This document shows, one piece after another, positions 17,868 through 25,699 of a DNA stretch of 64,000 nucleotides. A model generated the notes under the pieces. The model was not told where the DNA came from, ran no database searches, and saw nothing but the letters and a program-made list of their open reading frames with translations. The number at the start of each line of letters is the position of its first letter. Position 1 is the first letter of the stretch. Where the stretch lies: positions 1-64,000 of the forward strand of contig NZ_LYCS01000002.1 of the NCBI RefSeq assembly GCF_001659985.1, read 5' to 3'. The stretch is from Oceanobacillus sp. Castelsardo. GTDB taxonomy: Bacteria > Bacillota > Bacilli > Bacillales > Amphibacillaceae. Made by a program: the position numbers and the translations under genes.

Positions 17868-19616
17868 TCATCCCCAACGTTCTAAAATATCTTTCTCAAT
17901 ATCTGTCCAAATCCGACGATGCCATGCAGCATTTTCTGCTCGATCCGTCTTGATTTCTATAACATGTAAACCTTTTTGGTTGTAGCTCGTTTGCAATAGT
18001 TCTTTTAATTCATCGTTTGTATTTGCTAATGCATATTTGCCACCATACATAAAAGCAGCGTACCTGAAATCAATATCGAGCGGAGTGCCGAATACAGCTT
18101 CAAAATGTTTATTATTATTGGACTGTGGCAAAAACGAAAAAATTCCCCCACCGTTATTATTTATTAAAAGAATCGTAACATTTAATTGAAAGAACTTAGC
18201 GGCTAAAAGACCGTTCATATCATGGTAAAAAGATAGGTCACCTGAAATTATAGTAACGGGCTTATTCGAAGTTGCTGCTCCCATTCCACTTGAAATAAGG
18301 CCATCGATACCATTAGCTCCCCTGTTTGCCAAGACAGTTACTTTTTTTTCTGTATTTAACATAAAACTGTCGACATCACGGATAGGCATACTATTCGCAA
18401 CATAAACGTAACTATCATTTGGAGTTACTTCAAATAAACTACGTACTGCCTCTCCCTCTGTCATTTTTTCTTCATGACTAGAAAGTATATATTTTTTAGC
18501 AATATGGTTCATATTTTTCCATTTTTTTAGCCAGGAAGGCTCCATTTTAAAATCACTTACTTGAAATAATTCCTCACATAGTTGAGTAGAATCAGCAAAA
18601 ATAAATTTCGTTCTATTTCCAGTATATTCTCTATAACCAGCATGATTTTCAACGACAAACTGTAGAACATCTTTATTTTCCTTCATAAAAAACATAAAGG
18701 GTTTTGATACAGGCATAGCACCAAAACGAATAATAAAGTCTGGTTTTAACAATTCACGGATATTTTTATTTTTTAAGATGGCATCGTATCCTTCAATAAT
18801 ATTATCTAGTGGATGATGACCTGAACGTACTTGTGATAACGGATCTGCTAAAACCGGTACTCCCCACTTCAGAGCCAAATCAGCTGCGGATTCAGCTAAA
18901 TACGGTTCCATTTGTGGACCACATACAATTAATCCTCGTTTTAAGCCCTTTAACTGGGTTACAAGCGATTTTAAGTCATCAAGGCTAAGTTGTTTCGATC
19001 CATCATAAACTAATCGGTCGATATGTTCCCAATGTGGTAATCCTATAGGCTCCCAAAGTTTATCAATCGAAAAATCCGGTGTTAATGGTTCGCGAAATGG
19101 AAAATTCAAATGAATAACACCGGGATTCCCTTCATTCGCCATATAAACAGCACGACTTGCTTTATTACGAACGTATTCTAACATTTCTGGTGTTGCCTCG
19201 GGTAGCGCCATTTCATGGAACCATTTCACGTAATCACCGTACATTTTAATTTGCTCAATTGCTTGTGGTGCTCCCGTATCACGAAGCTCATGCGGGCGAT
19301 CAGCTGTTAATACAATTAGTGGCACCCTACTGTAATGCGCTTCTATAATTGCAGGATAATAATTTGCTGTGGCTGTTCCAGATGTGCAAACTAGTACAAC
19401 AGGATTGCCTTGTTCCTTCGCCATTCCCAATGCAAAAAATGCTGCGGAACGTTCATCAACCAAAACCCATTCTTTAATGTCTGGATGTTCTGTAAATGTT
19501 AATGCTAAAGGCGTTGACCTTGACCCAGGTGAAATAACTACATCTGTCACTCCACTTTGTATGATTTCATCTACAAAATTCGCAGTATATCTCGTTAGAA
19601 TTTCTATATGCTCCAT
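17868..19616 (-). CDS. menD: SEPHCHC synthase
   Basis: 582 residues, thiamine diphosphate enzyme that adds the succinyl-semialdehyde unit from 2-oxoglutarate to isochorismate. Conserved N-terminal pieces are VISPGSRSTPLALTF and VLVDERSAAFFALGMA with the cofactor-activating glutamate near residue 55. The diphosphate-binding motif begins GDLSFYHDMNGL near 450 and ends NNNGGGIFSFLPQ. In an operon: 7 bases after menF and 4 before menH. Confidence 0.97.
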   Translation of the reverse strand: MEHIEILTRYTANFVDEIIQSGVTDVVISPGSRSTPLALTFTEHPDIKEWVLVDERSAAFFALGMAKEQGNPVVLVCTSGTATANYYPAIIEAHYSRVPLIVLTADRPHELRDTGAPQAIEQIKMYGDYVKWFHEMALPEATPEMLEYVRNKASRAVYMANEGNPGVIHLNFPFREPLTPDFSIDKLWEPIGLPHWEHIDRLVYDGSKQLSLDDLKSLVTQLKGLKRGLIVCGPQMEPYLAESAADLALKWGVPVLADPLSQVRSGHHPLDNIIEGYDAILKNKNIRELLKPDFIIRFGAMPVSKPFMFFMKENKDVLQFVVENHAGYREYTGNRTKFIFADSTQLCEELFQVSDFKMEPSWLKKWKNMNHIAKKYILSSHEEKMTEGEAVRSLFEVTPNDSYVYVANSMPIRDVDSFMLNTEKKVTVLANRGANGIDGLISSGMGAATSNKPVTIISGDLSFYHDMNGLLAAKFFQLNVTILLINNNGGGIFSFLPQSNNNKHFEAVFGTPLDIDFRYAAFMYGGKYALANTNDELKELLQTSYNQKGLHVIEIKTDRAENAAWHRRIWTDIEKDILERWG

Positions 19617-19623
19617 TATTTCC

Positions 19624-21009
19624 TTATCCCCCTAAAACAGATAACATCGGCAAAAATTTGATGTTGGTTTCTTCATATTCTTCATCAGGATTGGAGTCTT
19701 TTACAACACCACATCCTGCAAATAATGAAGCTTCTGTACCTTTAATTAAAGCTGAACGAATAGCAACTGCGAATTCTCCATTCTGATTGCTATCTATCCA
19801 ACCAATTGGCGCTCCATACCATCCACGATCCAATCGTTCATGATTTCTAATAAACCGAAGTGACGACTCCTTTGGTGTACCACCTAGAGCAGGTGTCGGA
19901 TGAAGTTTCTCCATAATATCGAATATACTATACCCTTTTTTCAGCGTTGCTGTTACAGGAGTATATAAATGTTGTAAATTCGTTAGAGGATAAACGATAG
20001 GTTCATTAGGAACATCAAGATGCGTACAATAATCTTCCATTGCATTTTTTATCATTTTCACAACAAAATCATGTTCTTCGCGATTTTTCTGATCATGTAA
20101 TAAACCCTCACTGATTGCCTGATCTTCTTCTTTTGTTTTCCCTCTTGGCGCAGTCCCTGCCAAACACGTAGAAAGTAAATGATCTTTCTCTATTTTAACG
20201 AGTCTTTCTGGAGTAGCACCGAGAAAACAATGATTATCTTTCTCAATAGCAAAAACATAACTATTTGGATGAGCATCTAATAATTTTTGTAAGATAGATC
20301 CGATATTTGCATTCTCATTAAAACGCAAAAACATTTCACGGGCTAAAACAATTTTTTCTATATCTGAATCGTTAATTTCTTCTGTGGCTTTTCGAACGGT
20401 ATCTTTCCATTCCGTTGGTTCTATTTCTATTTTTTCTTTAATCGTTAACGTTTGCTTTTCTATTGTTGTCTTCTCGAAAAGTCTCTCTTCCAAATCCTTC
20501 CATTCATTAGCCAATTGATGTGGATGATCATTTTTCCTTACTAAAACATTCATCGTAACATAGCATTGTTTATTTTGTTTTGTTATTAAAAACTCAGGGA
20601 TCGTAAAATGACTAGGTTTAAATTTTTCCCATAAAGGTGTAGTTGGTTTTTGGGGATCAAAAGACAGCCCGCCTAATGCAACAATTCCTGTACCCGGTTG
20701 TTCATAAGGATTATGGATTGTAGCTTTCTCCAACAACCGATACCATCTTTCTTTTGTTTCTTTAAAGCGGGATTCTTCTGCCATAATCTCATACGCCTGG
20801 CCAATCCCGACTAAGTAAAAATCTTCTTCCGAGCTCATCCAAAACATACGGTTCTTCCCTATATATTTCGCCGCTTCAAAAAATGAAAGAGCATCATAAT
20901 TTTTGATTTTTTTTGTAATACTAACAAGTTGAAAATCATCATCATCTTTTAGACTTTCAATCGTTTTTTCTAGCAAAGCTTCAACTTGTTCTTCTTTTAA
21001 TTCAATCAT
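19624..21009 (-). CDS. menF: isochorismate synthase
   Basis: 461 residues, chorismate-binding family. It makes isochorismate for menaquinone. Catalytic landmarks include KIVLAREMFLRF, TPERLVKIE, LAGTAPRGKTKEED, LHPTPALGGTP and the metal-binding WYGAPIGWID and AGCGVVKDSNPDEEYEET near the end. The ATG at 21009 has GGAGG upstream. First gene of menF-D-H-B-E; its leader carries a 30-bp palindrome at 21073-21102. Confidence 0.96.
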   Translation of the reverse strand: MIELKEEQVEALLEKTIESLKDDDDFQLVSITKKIKNYDALSFFEAAKYIGKNRMFWMSSEEDFYLVGIGQAYEIMAEESRFKETKERWYRLLEKATIHNPYEQPGTGIVALGGLSFDPQKPTTPLWEKFKPSHFTIPEFLITKQNKQCYVTMNVLVRKNDHPHQLANEWKDLEERLFEKTTIEKQTLTIKEKIEIEPTEWKDTVRKATEEINDSDIEKIVLAREMFLRFNENANIGSILQKLLDAHPNSYVFAIEKDNHCFLGATPERLVKIEKDHLLSTCLAGTAPRGKTKEEDQAISEGLLHDQKNREEHDFVVKMIKNAMEDYCTHLDVPNEPIVYPLTNLQHLYTPVTATLKKGYSIFDIMEKLHPTPALGGTPKESSLRFIRNHERLDRGWYGAPIGWIDSNQNGEFAVAIRSALIKGTEASLFAGCGVVKDSNPDEEYEETNIKFLPMLSVLGG

Positions 21010-21072
21010 TATATGTAAACCTCCGATAGATACCTAAAAACATCCATATATATTTTATGCTCTTTTGCTATC

Positions 21073-21102
21073 TTTCTCAAGAAAAGGCCTTTTCTTGAGA
21101 AA
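21073..21102. repeat. 30-bp perfect palindrome in the menF/menA divergent region
   Basis: TTTCTCAAGAAAAGG is followed immediately by its reverse complement, without loop or mismatch. It lies 64 bases upstream of the menF start and about 49 bases behind the menA -35. Candidate operator for divergent control or an RNA cruciform/hairpin in the menF leader. Confidence 0.85.
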
Positions 21103-21150
21103 TAATTTTTAAGAACGTTCCTTCTAGTCTTCCATAAGTAAGAGAAAACA

Positions 21151-21179
21151 TTGACACCCCATACGGATTCACCTAAAAT
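21151..21179 (+). promoter_or_regulatory. menA promoter
   Basis: TTGACA (21151-21156), 17-base spacer, TAAAAT (21174-21179), 57 bases before the menA ATG. Confidence 0.85.
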
Positions 21180-21236
21180 TAGAATGATGTTCTCTAATAA
21201 GTTATCATAATGATTGGTGTCAGGAGGAAGACTTGA

Positions 21237-22169
21237 ATGCAGTCTACTAATAATAATATAAAGCATGCCTTAAATGAAAAAGATGGCTTCCATGTATGGT
21301 GGCGAATGACTCGTCCGCATACATTAACTGCCTCTTTTGTTCCTGTATTTATTGGAACCATGCTTGCTTACATTGACGGTACGATAGACTGGCTATTATT
21401 TTTTGCCATGCTCGTCGCTTCCATACTAATTCAAACAGCTACAAATCTTTTTAATGAGTACTACGACTTTAAAAGAGGCTTAGATACAGAAGAATCTGTA
21501 GGAATTAGTGGTTCTATTGTACGTGATGGAATTAAACCAAAAACGATTAAAAATCTTGCCATTATCCTTTATATTTTAGCCATGTTTATTGGGGCTTATA
21601 TTTGTTACGTATCTAGTTGGTGGATCATGGTAATCGGGCTTGCTTGTATGGCTATTGGATATTTATATACTGGTGGTCCTCTACCAATTTCGTCCACACC
21701 TTTTGGGGAGCTTGCATCCGGACTAATGATGGGATCCGTTATTATCGGTATAAGCTATTTTATCCAAACGGATGTATTAACCGGACAAGTCGTATTCATA
21801 TCACTTCCTGTTATGATTCTTATCGGAAGTATCAATATGGCAAATAATATTCGCGACAGAGATGGAGATAAAAAAGGCGGTAGAAAAACAATACCGGTTC
21901 TTTTAGGTAGAGAAAAATCCATAACTGTTATGGCATTTTTATTTTTTATTGTCTACCTTCTAACTGCGTCTTATATTATTTTTAATCTATTACCAATATG
22001 GTCTGTCATAACATTCGCAAGTATCCCAATAGCGGTTAAAGTGATTAAAAATTTTCGTGGCAAAACAGAACCTCTTGAAATGATGCCAGCAATGAAGGAA
22101 ACCGGAAAAAACAATACCATATACGGGTTACTTTTAGGTATATCGTTGTTAATAAGTCATTTTATTTAG
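21237..22169 (+). CDS. menA: 1,4-dihydroxy-2-naphthoate polyprenyltransferase
   Basis: 310 residues, UbiA-family integral membrane enzyme with about eight to nine membrane segments. It attaches the polyprenyl chain to DHNA. Both aspartate-rich prenyl-diphosphate sites are visible: NLFNEYYDFKRGLD near residue 75 and NNIRDRDGDKKGGRKT near 203. AGGAGGA precedes the ATG. Divergent from menF and 10 bases ahead of the thioesterase gene, so menA and the hotdog protein probably form an operon. Confidence 0.96.
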   Translation: MQSTNNNIKHALNEKDGFHVWWRMTRPHTLTASFVPVFIGTMLAYIDGTIDWLLFFAMLVASILIQTATNLFNEYYDFKRGLDTEESVGISGSIVRDGIKPKTIKNLAIILYILAMFIGAYICYVSSWWIMVIGLACMAIGYLYTGGPLPISSTPFGELASGLMMGSVIIGISYFIQTDVLTGQVVFISLPVMILIGSINMANNIRDRDGDKKGGRKTIPVLLGREKSITVMAFLFFIVYLLTASYIIFNLLPIWSVITFASIPIAVKVIKNFRGKTEPLEMMPAMKETGKNNTIYGLLLGISLLISHFI

Positions 22170-22179
22170 GGGGATATAA

Positions 22180-22572
22180 ATGAAAGATTTATTTAATCAT
22201 ACATTAATGGAAAACTTAGGGATAGAAGTCGTTTCCTGTGATAAAAAGGAAACGATTATGACTATGCCGGTAGACGAAAGAACTCGCCAACCATATGGCT
22301 TTTTACACGGTGGGGCATCCGTTGCTCTCGCCGAAACTGTCGCAAGCATGGGAGCAGCAATGAATGTCGACCTTAATGAATTCAATGTCTTCGGTATTGA
22401 AATTAATGCCAACCACATTAAAAGTAAAAGAGATGGAATAGTTACGGCAAAAGGAAGACCTATCCACAACGGCAAGACAACCGCTGTATGGGAAGTACTC
22501 ATAACCGACGAGGAAGATGCTTTAATATGCGTTTCAAGATGTACGATAGGTATCGTTCCTAAGAAAAAATAA
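22180..22572 (+). CDS. menI: hotdog-fold thioesterase, probable DHNA-CoA hydrolase (MenI)
   Basis: 130 residues, PaaI/YuxO-type hotdog thioesterase. The segment QPYGFLHGGASVALAETVAS near residue 32 has the HGG loop and the catalytic acid (E) of this group. By context, immediately after menA, it is the likely hydrolase releasing DHNA from DHNA-CoA, the step between MenB and MenA. Substrate is inferred from position; a generic acyl-CoA thioesterase is the alternative. Confidence 0.82.
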   Translation: MKDLFNHTLMENLGIEVVSCDKKETIMTMPVDERTRQPYGFLHGGASVALAETVASMGAAMNVDLNEFNVFGIEINANHIKSKRDGIVTAKGRPIHNGKTTAVWEVLITDEEDALICVSRCTIGIVPKKK

Positions 22573-22590
22573 TAGACGATTGAAAGATGG

Positions 22591-22622
22591 AGAAGCAGTG
22601 AATGAAACTGCTTCTTTTTTCA
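22591..22622 (+). terminator. terminator of menA-menI
   Basis: GAAGCAGT (22592-22599) pairs with ACTGCTTC (22607-22614), followed by T6. Confidence 0.88.
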
Positions 22623-22658
22623 CAAAAGAAAAAGCTAATCCCACGGGACTAGCTTTGA
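22622..22658 (-). terminator. ribU terminator
   Basis: On the minus strand AAAGCTAGTCCC pairs with GGGATTAGCTTT, then TTCTTTT. It is back to back with the menI terminator. Confidence 0.8.
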
Positions 22659-22665
22659 ATATTGT

Positions 22666-23253
22666 TTATACAAATTTAGCTTGTTGTTGTTCTACCCAGT
22701 TCTTCATCTTGATGAATAGTGGAACAAATAATAATCCTACTATGATTCCTTTAATCGCATTAAAAGGAAGAACCCCTACTAAAACAGAAGACCAAATAAC
22801 TTGCGGGGTCATTTCCCAACCCATAAACCAGCCATAAGCCGGTAAGATAATAAAGTAGTTTAAAACACTCATTCCAATCGTCATAATGATCGTTCCAGTT
22901 ACTAGACCTGAAACAACACTTTTTACACCTTTTTTAAATCTATGATAAAAAATAGATACCGGCATAACAAACATAAGACCTGCTATAAAGTTTGCCACAA
23001 CTCCAATTGGATCACCAGCACCCGAAACCGCAAGATATAATAAGTTTTTCACTGTTACTACAATAACACCCGCGATTGGAGAAAAAATAAGGCCTGCCAT
23101 TAAAGCTGGAACTTCGCTAAAATCTATTTTCAAATAAGGTGGTAGAAATGGCAGTGGAAAGTTTAAGAAAAATAATACTAATGAAATAGTCCCTAATAAT
23201 GCCAAAATAATTAATTTAACTAAGCTTATTGTTTGCTTCGTTGATTTTTCCAT
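22666..23253 (-). CDS. ribU: riboflavin ECF transporter substrate-binding protein RibU (FmnP/YpaA)
   Basis: 195 residues, about six hydrophobic helices. S-component of an energy-coupling factor importer; it binds riboflavin and uses the shared EcfAAT module encoded elsewhere. YLKIDFSEVPALMAG near residue 40 and the basic C-terminus are typical of RibU. Assignment is strengthened by an FMN riboswitch in its leader. Between the riboswitch terminator and the start codon lies one copy of the structured repeat family (23272-23466), so the 5' untranslated region exceeds 500 bases. Confidence 0.95.
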   Translation of the reverse strand: MEKSTKQTISLVKLIILALLGTISLVLFFLNFPLPFLPPYLKIDFSEVPALMAGLIFSPIAGVIVVTVKNLLYLAVSGAGDPIGVVANFIAGLMFVMPVSIFYHRFKKGVKSVVSGLVTGTIIMTIGMSVLNYFIILPAYGWFMGWEMTPQVIWSSVLVGVLPFNAIKGIIVGLLFVPLFIKMKNWVEQQQAKFV

Positions 23254-23271
23254 TGAATATCCTCCTTCAAT

Positions 23272-23466
23272 TTTATCACGTCTTAACCGGCTGGCCGACT
23301 AATAACGCAATGTCCTATTGCAATGTCGGCACTCGCACGTCCTATGCTTCGTAAGACCCCCTCTTTCCAATTAGGGGACAACAGCCAGTAGCGCTCTGAT
23401 AAGTTCAACTAACATTCAGTCGGGGGTGAAAAAACGTCCCCCCAACTGAATGAGTTTCACTTTATC
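23272..23466 (-). repeat. structured leader repeat, copy A (long form)
   Basis: Read on the minus strand it begins GTGAAACTCATTCAGT and ends ACGTGATAAAA, 18 bases before ribU. Hairpin H1 pairs CATTCAGT with ACTGAATG; then comes TTAGTTGAAC; P1 pairs TTATCA with TGATAA; P2 CTGGCTG with CAGCCGG; P3 TCCCCT with AGGGGG. An extra hairpin pairs GCCGAC with GTCGGC. Highly similar to copy B at 27378. No known riboswitch recognised. Confidence 0.88.
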
Positions 23467-23525
23467 GATTTCTATCTTGTCGCGAAGGAGAAGCCTAGAT
23501 CTGAAAAATATGCTACAAAAGCACA

Positions 23526-23560
23526 AAAACCCTAAAGGCCTAATGGGGCTTTAGGGTTTA
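23526..23560 (-). terminator. FMN riboswitch terminator
   Basis: On the minus strand AAACCCTAAAGCCCC pairs with the segment GGCCTTTAGGGTTT across ATTA, followed by TTG and T-rich sequence. It lies 56 bases downstream of the aptamer. Confidence 0.85.
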
Positions 23561-23615
23561 ATATACATGAGTATAGCAAATTAATGGTACAAAAAAGTAC
23601 CAAAATCAGGCTCGA

Positions 23616-23753
23616 CATCTTCTCTCATCCAGACTTTAACTGTCGGTCCTGGATTTCCACCAGGTCAACCACAATCTAAATAAATTGTGGGTCGCGGACT
23701 TGTAGCAAATAGCTATTTACCGCCGGTCGGGAATTACACCCTGCCCCGAAGAT
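23616..23753 (-). promoter_or_regulatory. FMN riboswitch (RFN element)
   Basis: On the minus strand: ATCTTCGGGGCAGGGTG, TTCCCGACCGGCGGTA, AGTCCGCGA, GGTCAACCTGGTGGAAATCC, GGACCGACAGTTAAAGTC and closing GGATGAGAGAAGAT. These are the conserved RFN blocks in order. It controls ribU by FMN-induced termination. Confidence 0.97.
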
Positions 23754-23779
23754 TGAAATCGATTATGAAATTATTACTT

Positions 23780-23808
23780 ATACTATACATCATATTTTTC
23801 AATTTGAA
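23780..23808 (-). promoter_or_regulatory. candidate ribU promoter
   Basis: On the minus strand: TTCAAA (23808-23803), 17-base spacer, TAGTAT (23785-23780), just upstream of the FMN aptamer. Confidence 0.6.
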
Positions 23809-23851
23809 AAGACTTATTTACTTTTCTTTATTTTACATTTATTTTCGCTAA

Positions 23852-24907
23852 TCAATCTTCCAATGGATTAAGGCTTTCTTTTCCTGTCATGTCAGCAATC
23901 ATCGTTACTAGTAACTCTATTTCTTGTTCTATGTCGATAAAACTAGCTGTTTCAACAGGCGAATGCATATAACGTAATGGTAGTGATACTAATGCAATCG
24001 GAACTCCCTTACCAGTCAATCTCATTTTATCAGCATCCGTTCCTGTCAATCTTGGGGTTAATTCATATTGAACATTCATATCCAATTTCTTAGCAGCGTT
24101 TTCCAATAATTTGTTCATTTTAATGTTAATCGGGGCACCTTTAGCTAAAACAGGACCGTTCTCCAATCTTACATCCCCATATTTGTTTTTATTTACTCCC
24201 GGATAATCTGTTGCGAATGTTACATCGCACGCAATAGCCATCGTAGGTTTAATTCCTGATGCAGCAAAATAAGCTCCCCCCATATTCGTTTCCTCATTTA
24301 CCGTACTTGCTGCATAAACACCTACATTTATATCCTTGTTTGATAATCGTTTTAATACTTCTGCAACAATGAATGACCCAGTCCGATTATCTAATCCCCT
24401 ACCTGAAACATAACGTTCCTTTAATATTTCAGGTTCCGTTTTATATACACATAAATCACCAATTTGAACTTCTTTTTCAGCTTCCTCTTTGGATTGATAT
24501 CCACAATCTATAAATAAATCACTTAAATCAAAATCATTCTTCAAACCACCATGGTGTTGGGCGTTAACACCTATTACTCCAGTAGTTGTTTTTCCATAGC
24601 CTAAAACCGTTACTTTCATGCCTACCGCAGCTTTCGGATTAATCCCACCCATTTTATCAAAGTGTAAAAATCCATTTTCATCAATTCGATTAATAACAAG
24701 TGCTATTTCATCACAATGGCCTGCTAGCAAAATTTTAAATTCAGCATTTGGGTTTAACGCGCCAATTGCATTACCCGCATTATCTGTTATAACTTCATCC
24801 GCAAATTCTTTCACATAGTTAATCCATTTCTTTTGAATTACCATCTCCATACTGGAAGGGGATGGTGTTTTTAATAGTTCTAATAGAAATTCTTTGTTAA
24901 ATTTCAT
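23852..24907 (-). CDS. M42 family aminopeptidase
   Basis: 351 residues, cytosolic dinuclear metallopeptidase (FrvX/YsdC/YtoP type, related to glutamyl aminopeptidases). Metal ligands are recognisable in order: His and Asp in GHCDE near residue 67, bridging Asp in GRGLDNRTG near 175, catalytic Glu pair in NEETNMGG near 207, Asp in ACDVTFATDYPG near 230 and His in RYMHSPVE near 319. The ATG at 24907 has AAAGGAGGAA 9 bases upstream; a TTG just before is less well spaced. Monocistronic. Confidence 0.92.
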   Translation of the reverse strand: MKFNKEFLLELLKTPSPSSMEMVIQKKWINYVKEFADEVITDNAGNAIGALNPNAEFKILLAGHCDEIALVINRIDENGFLHFDKMGGINPKAAVGMKVTVLGYGKTTTGVIGVNAQHHGGLKNDFDLSDLFIDCGYQSKEEAEKEVQIGDLCVYKTEPEILKERYVSGRGLDNRTGSFIVAEVLKRLSNKDINVGVYAASTVNEETNMGGAYFAASGIKPTMAIACDVTFATDYPGVNKNKYGDVRLENGPVLAKGAPINIKMNKLLENAAKKLDMNVQYELTPRLTGTDADKMRLTGKGVPIALVSLPLRYMHSPVETASFIDIEQEIELLVTMIADMTGKESLNPLED

Positions 24908-25037
24908 CAAGACTTTCCTCCTTTTGGCAACAATTAATTAGATTAATAATAGCAAAAATAACAGCGTAGAGCACTTAAGTTTATCCAAACTAATTTAATT
25001 GGTAATATAGAGAAAAGATAAAAATGGAGGGTATGAC

Positions 25038-25589
25038 ATGGAATTAAATCAATGGTTTGAAAAAGCGATGTCACCAGACGAATATATACAAAATATGGAA
25101 AAAAATAAAGAAGGTCTTCTTCATATTTATGAAAACTTTCAAACACCTGAGGATACAGATTTCTTCAAAAAGATAAAAGAAAAAAATCTTCGTGCCATCG
25201 TTCTTACGGAGGATTGGTGTGGCGATGCGATGCTTAATGTCCCAATACTACTAAGATTATCTGAAAAAGCTGGAATTGATGTTCGTATGCTTCTTCGCGA
25301 CTCCAATTTAGAGTTAATGGATCAATATTTAACAAATGGTAAAGCCAGATCGATTCCTATTTTTATTTTTATTGATAAAGAGGGAAATGAATTCACTAAA
25401 TGGGGACCTCGTGCGGATGTAGTTCAACAGTTTGTAGATGAAAAGAGAAGGATTTTACCACCAAAGGATGCAGAAGACTTTGATGAAAAATCAAAAGAAT
25501 TATATAAGTCCATGTATCAAGCATTCCAAGAAAATACAGAATTCCGCCCAGAAGTTTACCAAAGCATCAAAAATGCATTAAATAAATAA
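25038..25589 (+). CDS. thioredoxin-fold protein with a single active-site cysteine (WCGD)
   Basis: 183 residues, thioredoxin-like fold. The usual WCxxC is replaced by WCGD near residue 61 (TEDWCGDAML), so a dithiol mechanism is not possible through this site. The cis-proline region is SIPIFIFIDKEGNE near 108. This WCGD family is common in Bacillaceae and often annotated thioredoxin family. A GGAGG lies upstream of the ATG. No signal peptide; single gene ended by a terminator. Confidence 0.82.
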   Translation: MELNQWFEKAMSPDEYIQNMEKNKEGLLHIYENFQTPEDTDFFKKIKEKNLRAIVLTEDWCGDAMLNVPILLRLSEKAGIDVRMLLRDSNLELMDQYLTNGKARSIPIFIFIDKEGNEFTKWGPRADVVQQFVDEKRRILPPKDAEDFDEKSKELYKSMYQAFQENTEFRPEVYQSIKNALNK

Positions 25590-25591
25590 CG

Positions 25592-25626
25592 AAAAAAATG
25601 GTATCGAACATTCGGTACCATTTTTT
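25592..25626 (+). terminator. terminator of the thioredoxin-like gene
   Basis: AAAAAATGGTATCGA pairs with TCGGTACCATTTTTT across ACAT, with one wobble pair and a T-rich tail. Confidence 0.85.
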
Positions 25627-25699
25627 CTTTTATTTTACATGTATTACAATTATGAATTTCCGTCCATACTATTAAGAAAAACCTTAATAGGTGAATCGT

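Noticed and set aside
21009-21266. 85-codon minus-strand frame upstream of menF
   Set aside because: It spans the menA promoter, the palindrome and the divergent region, has no binding site and no family resemblance.
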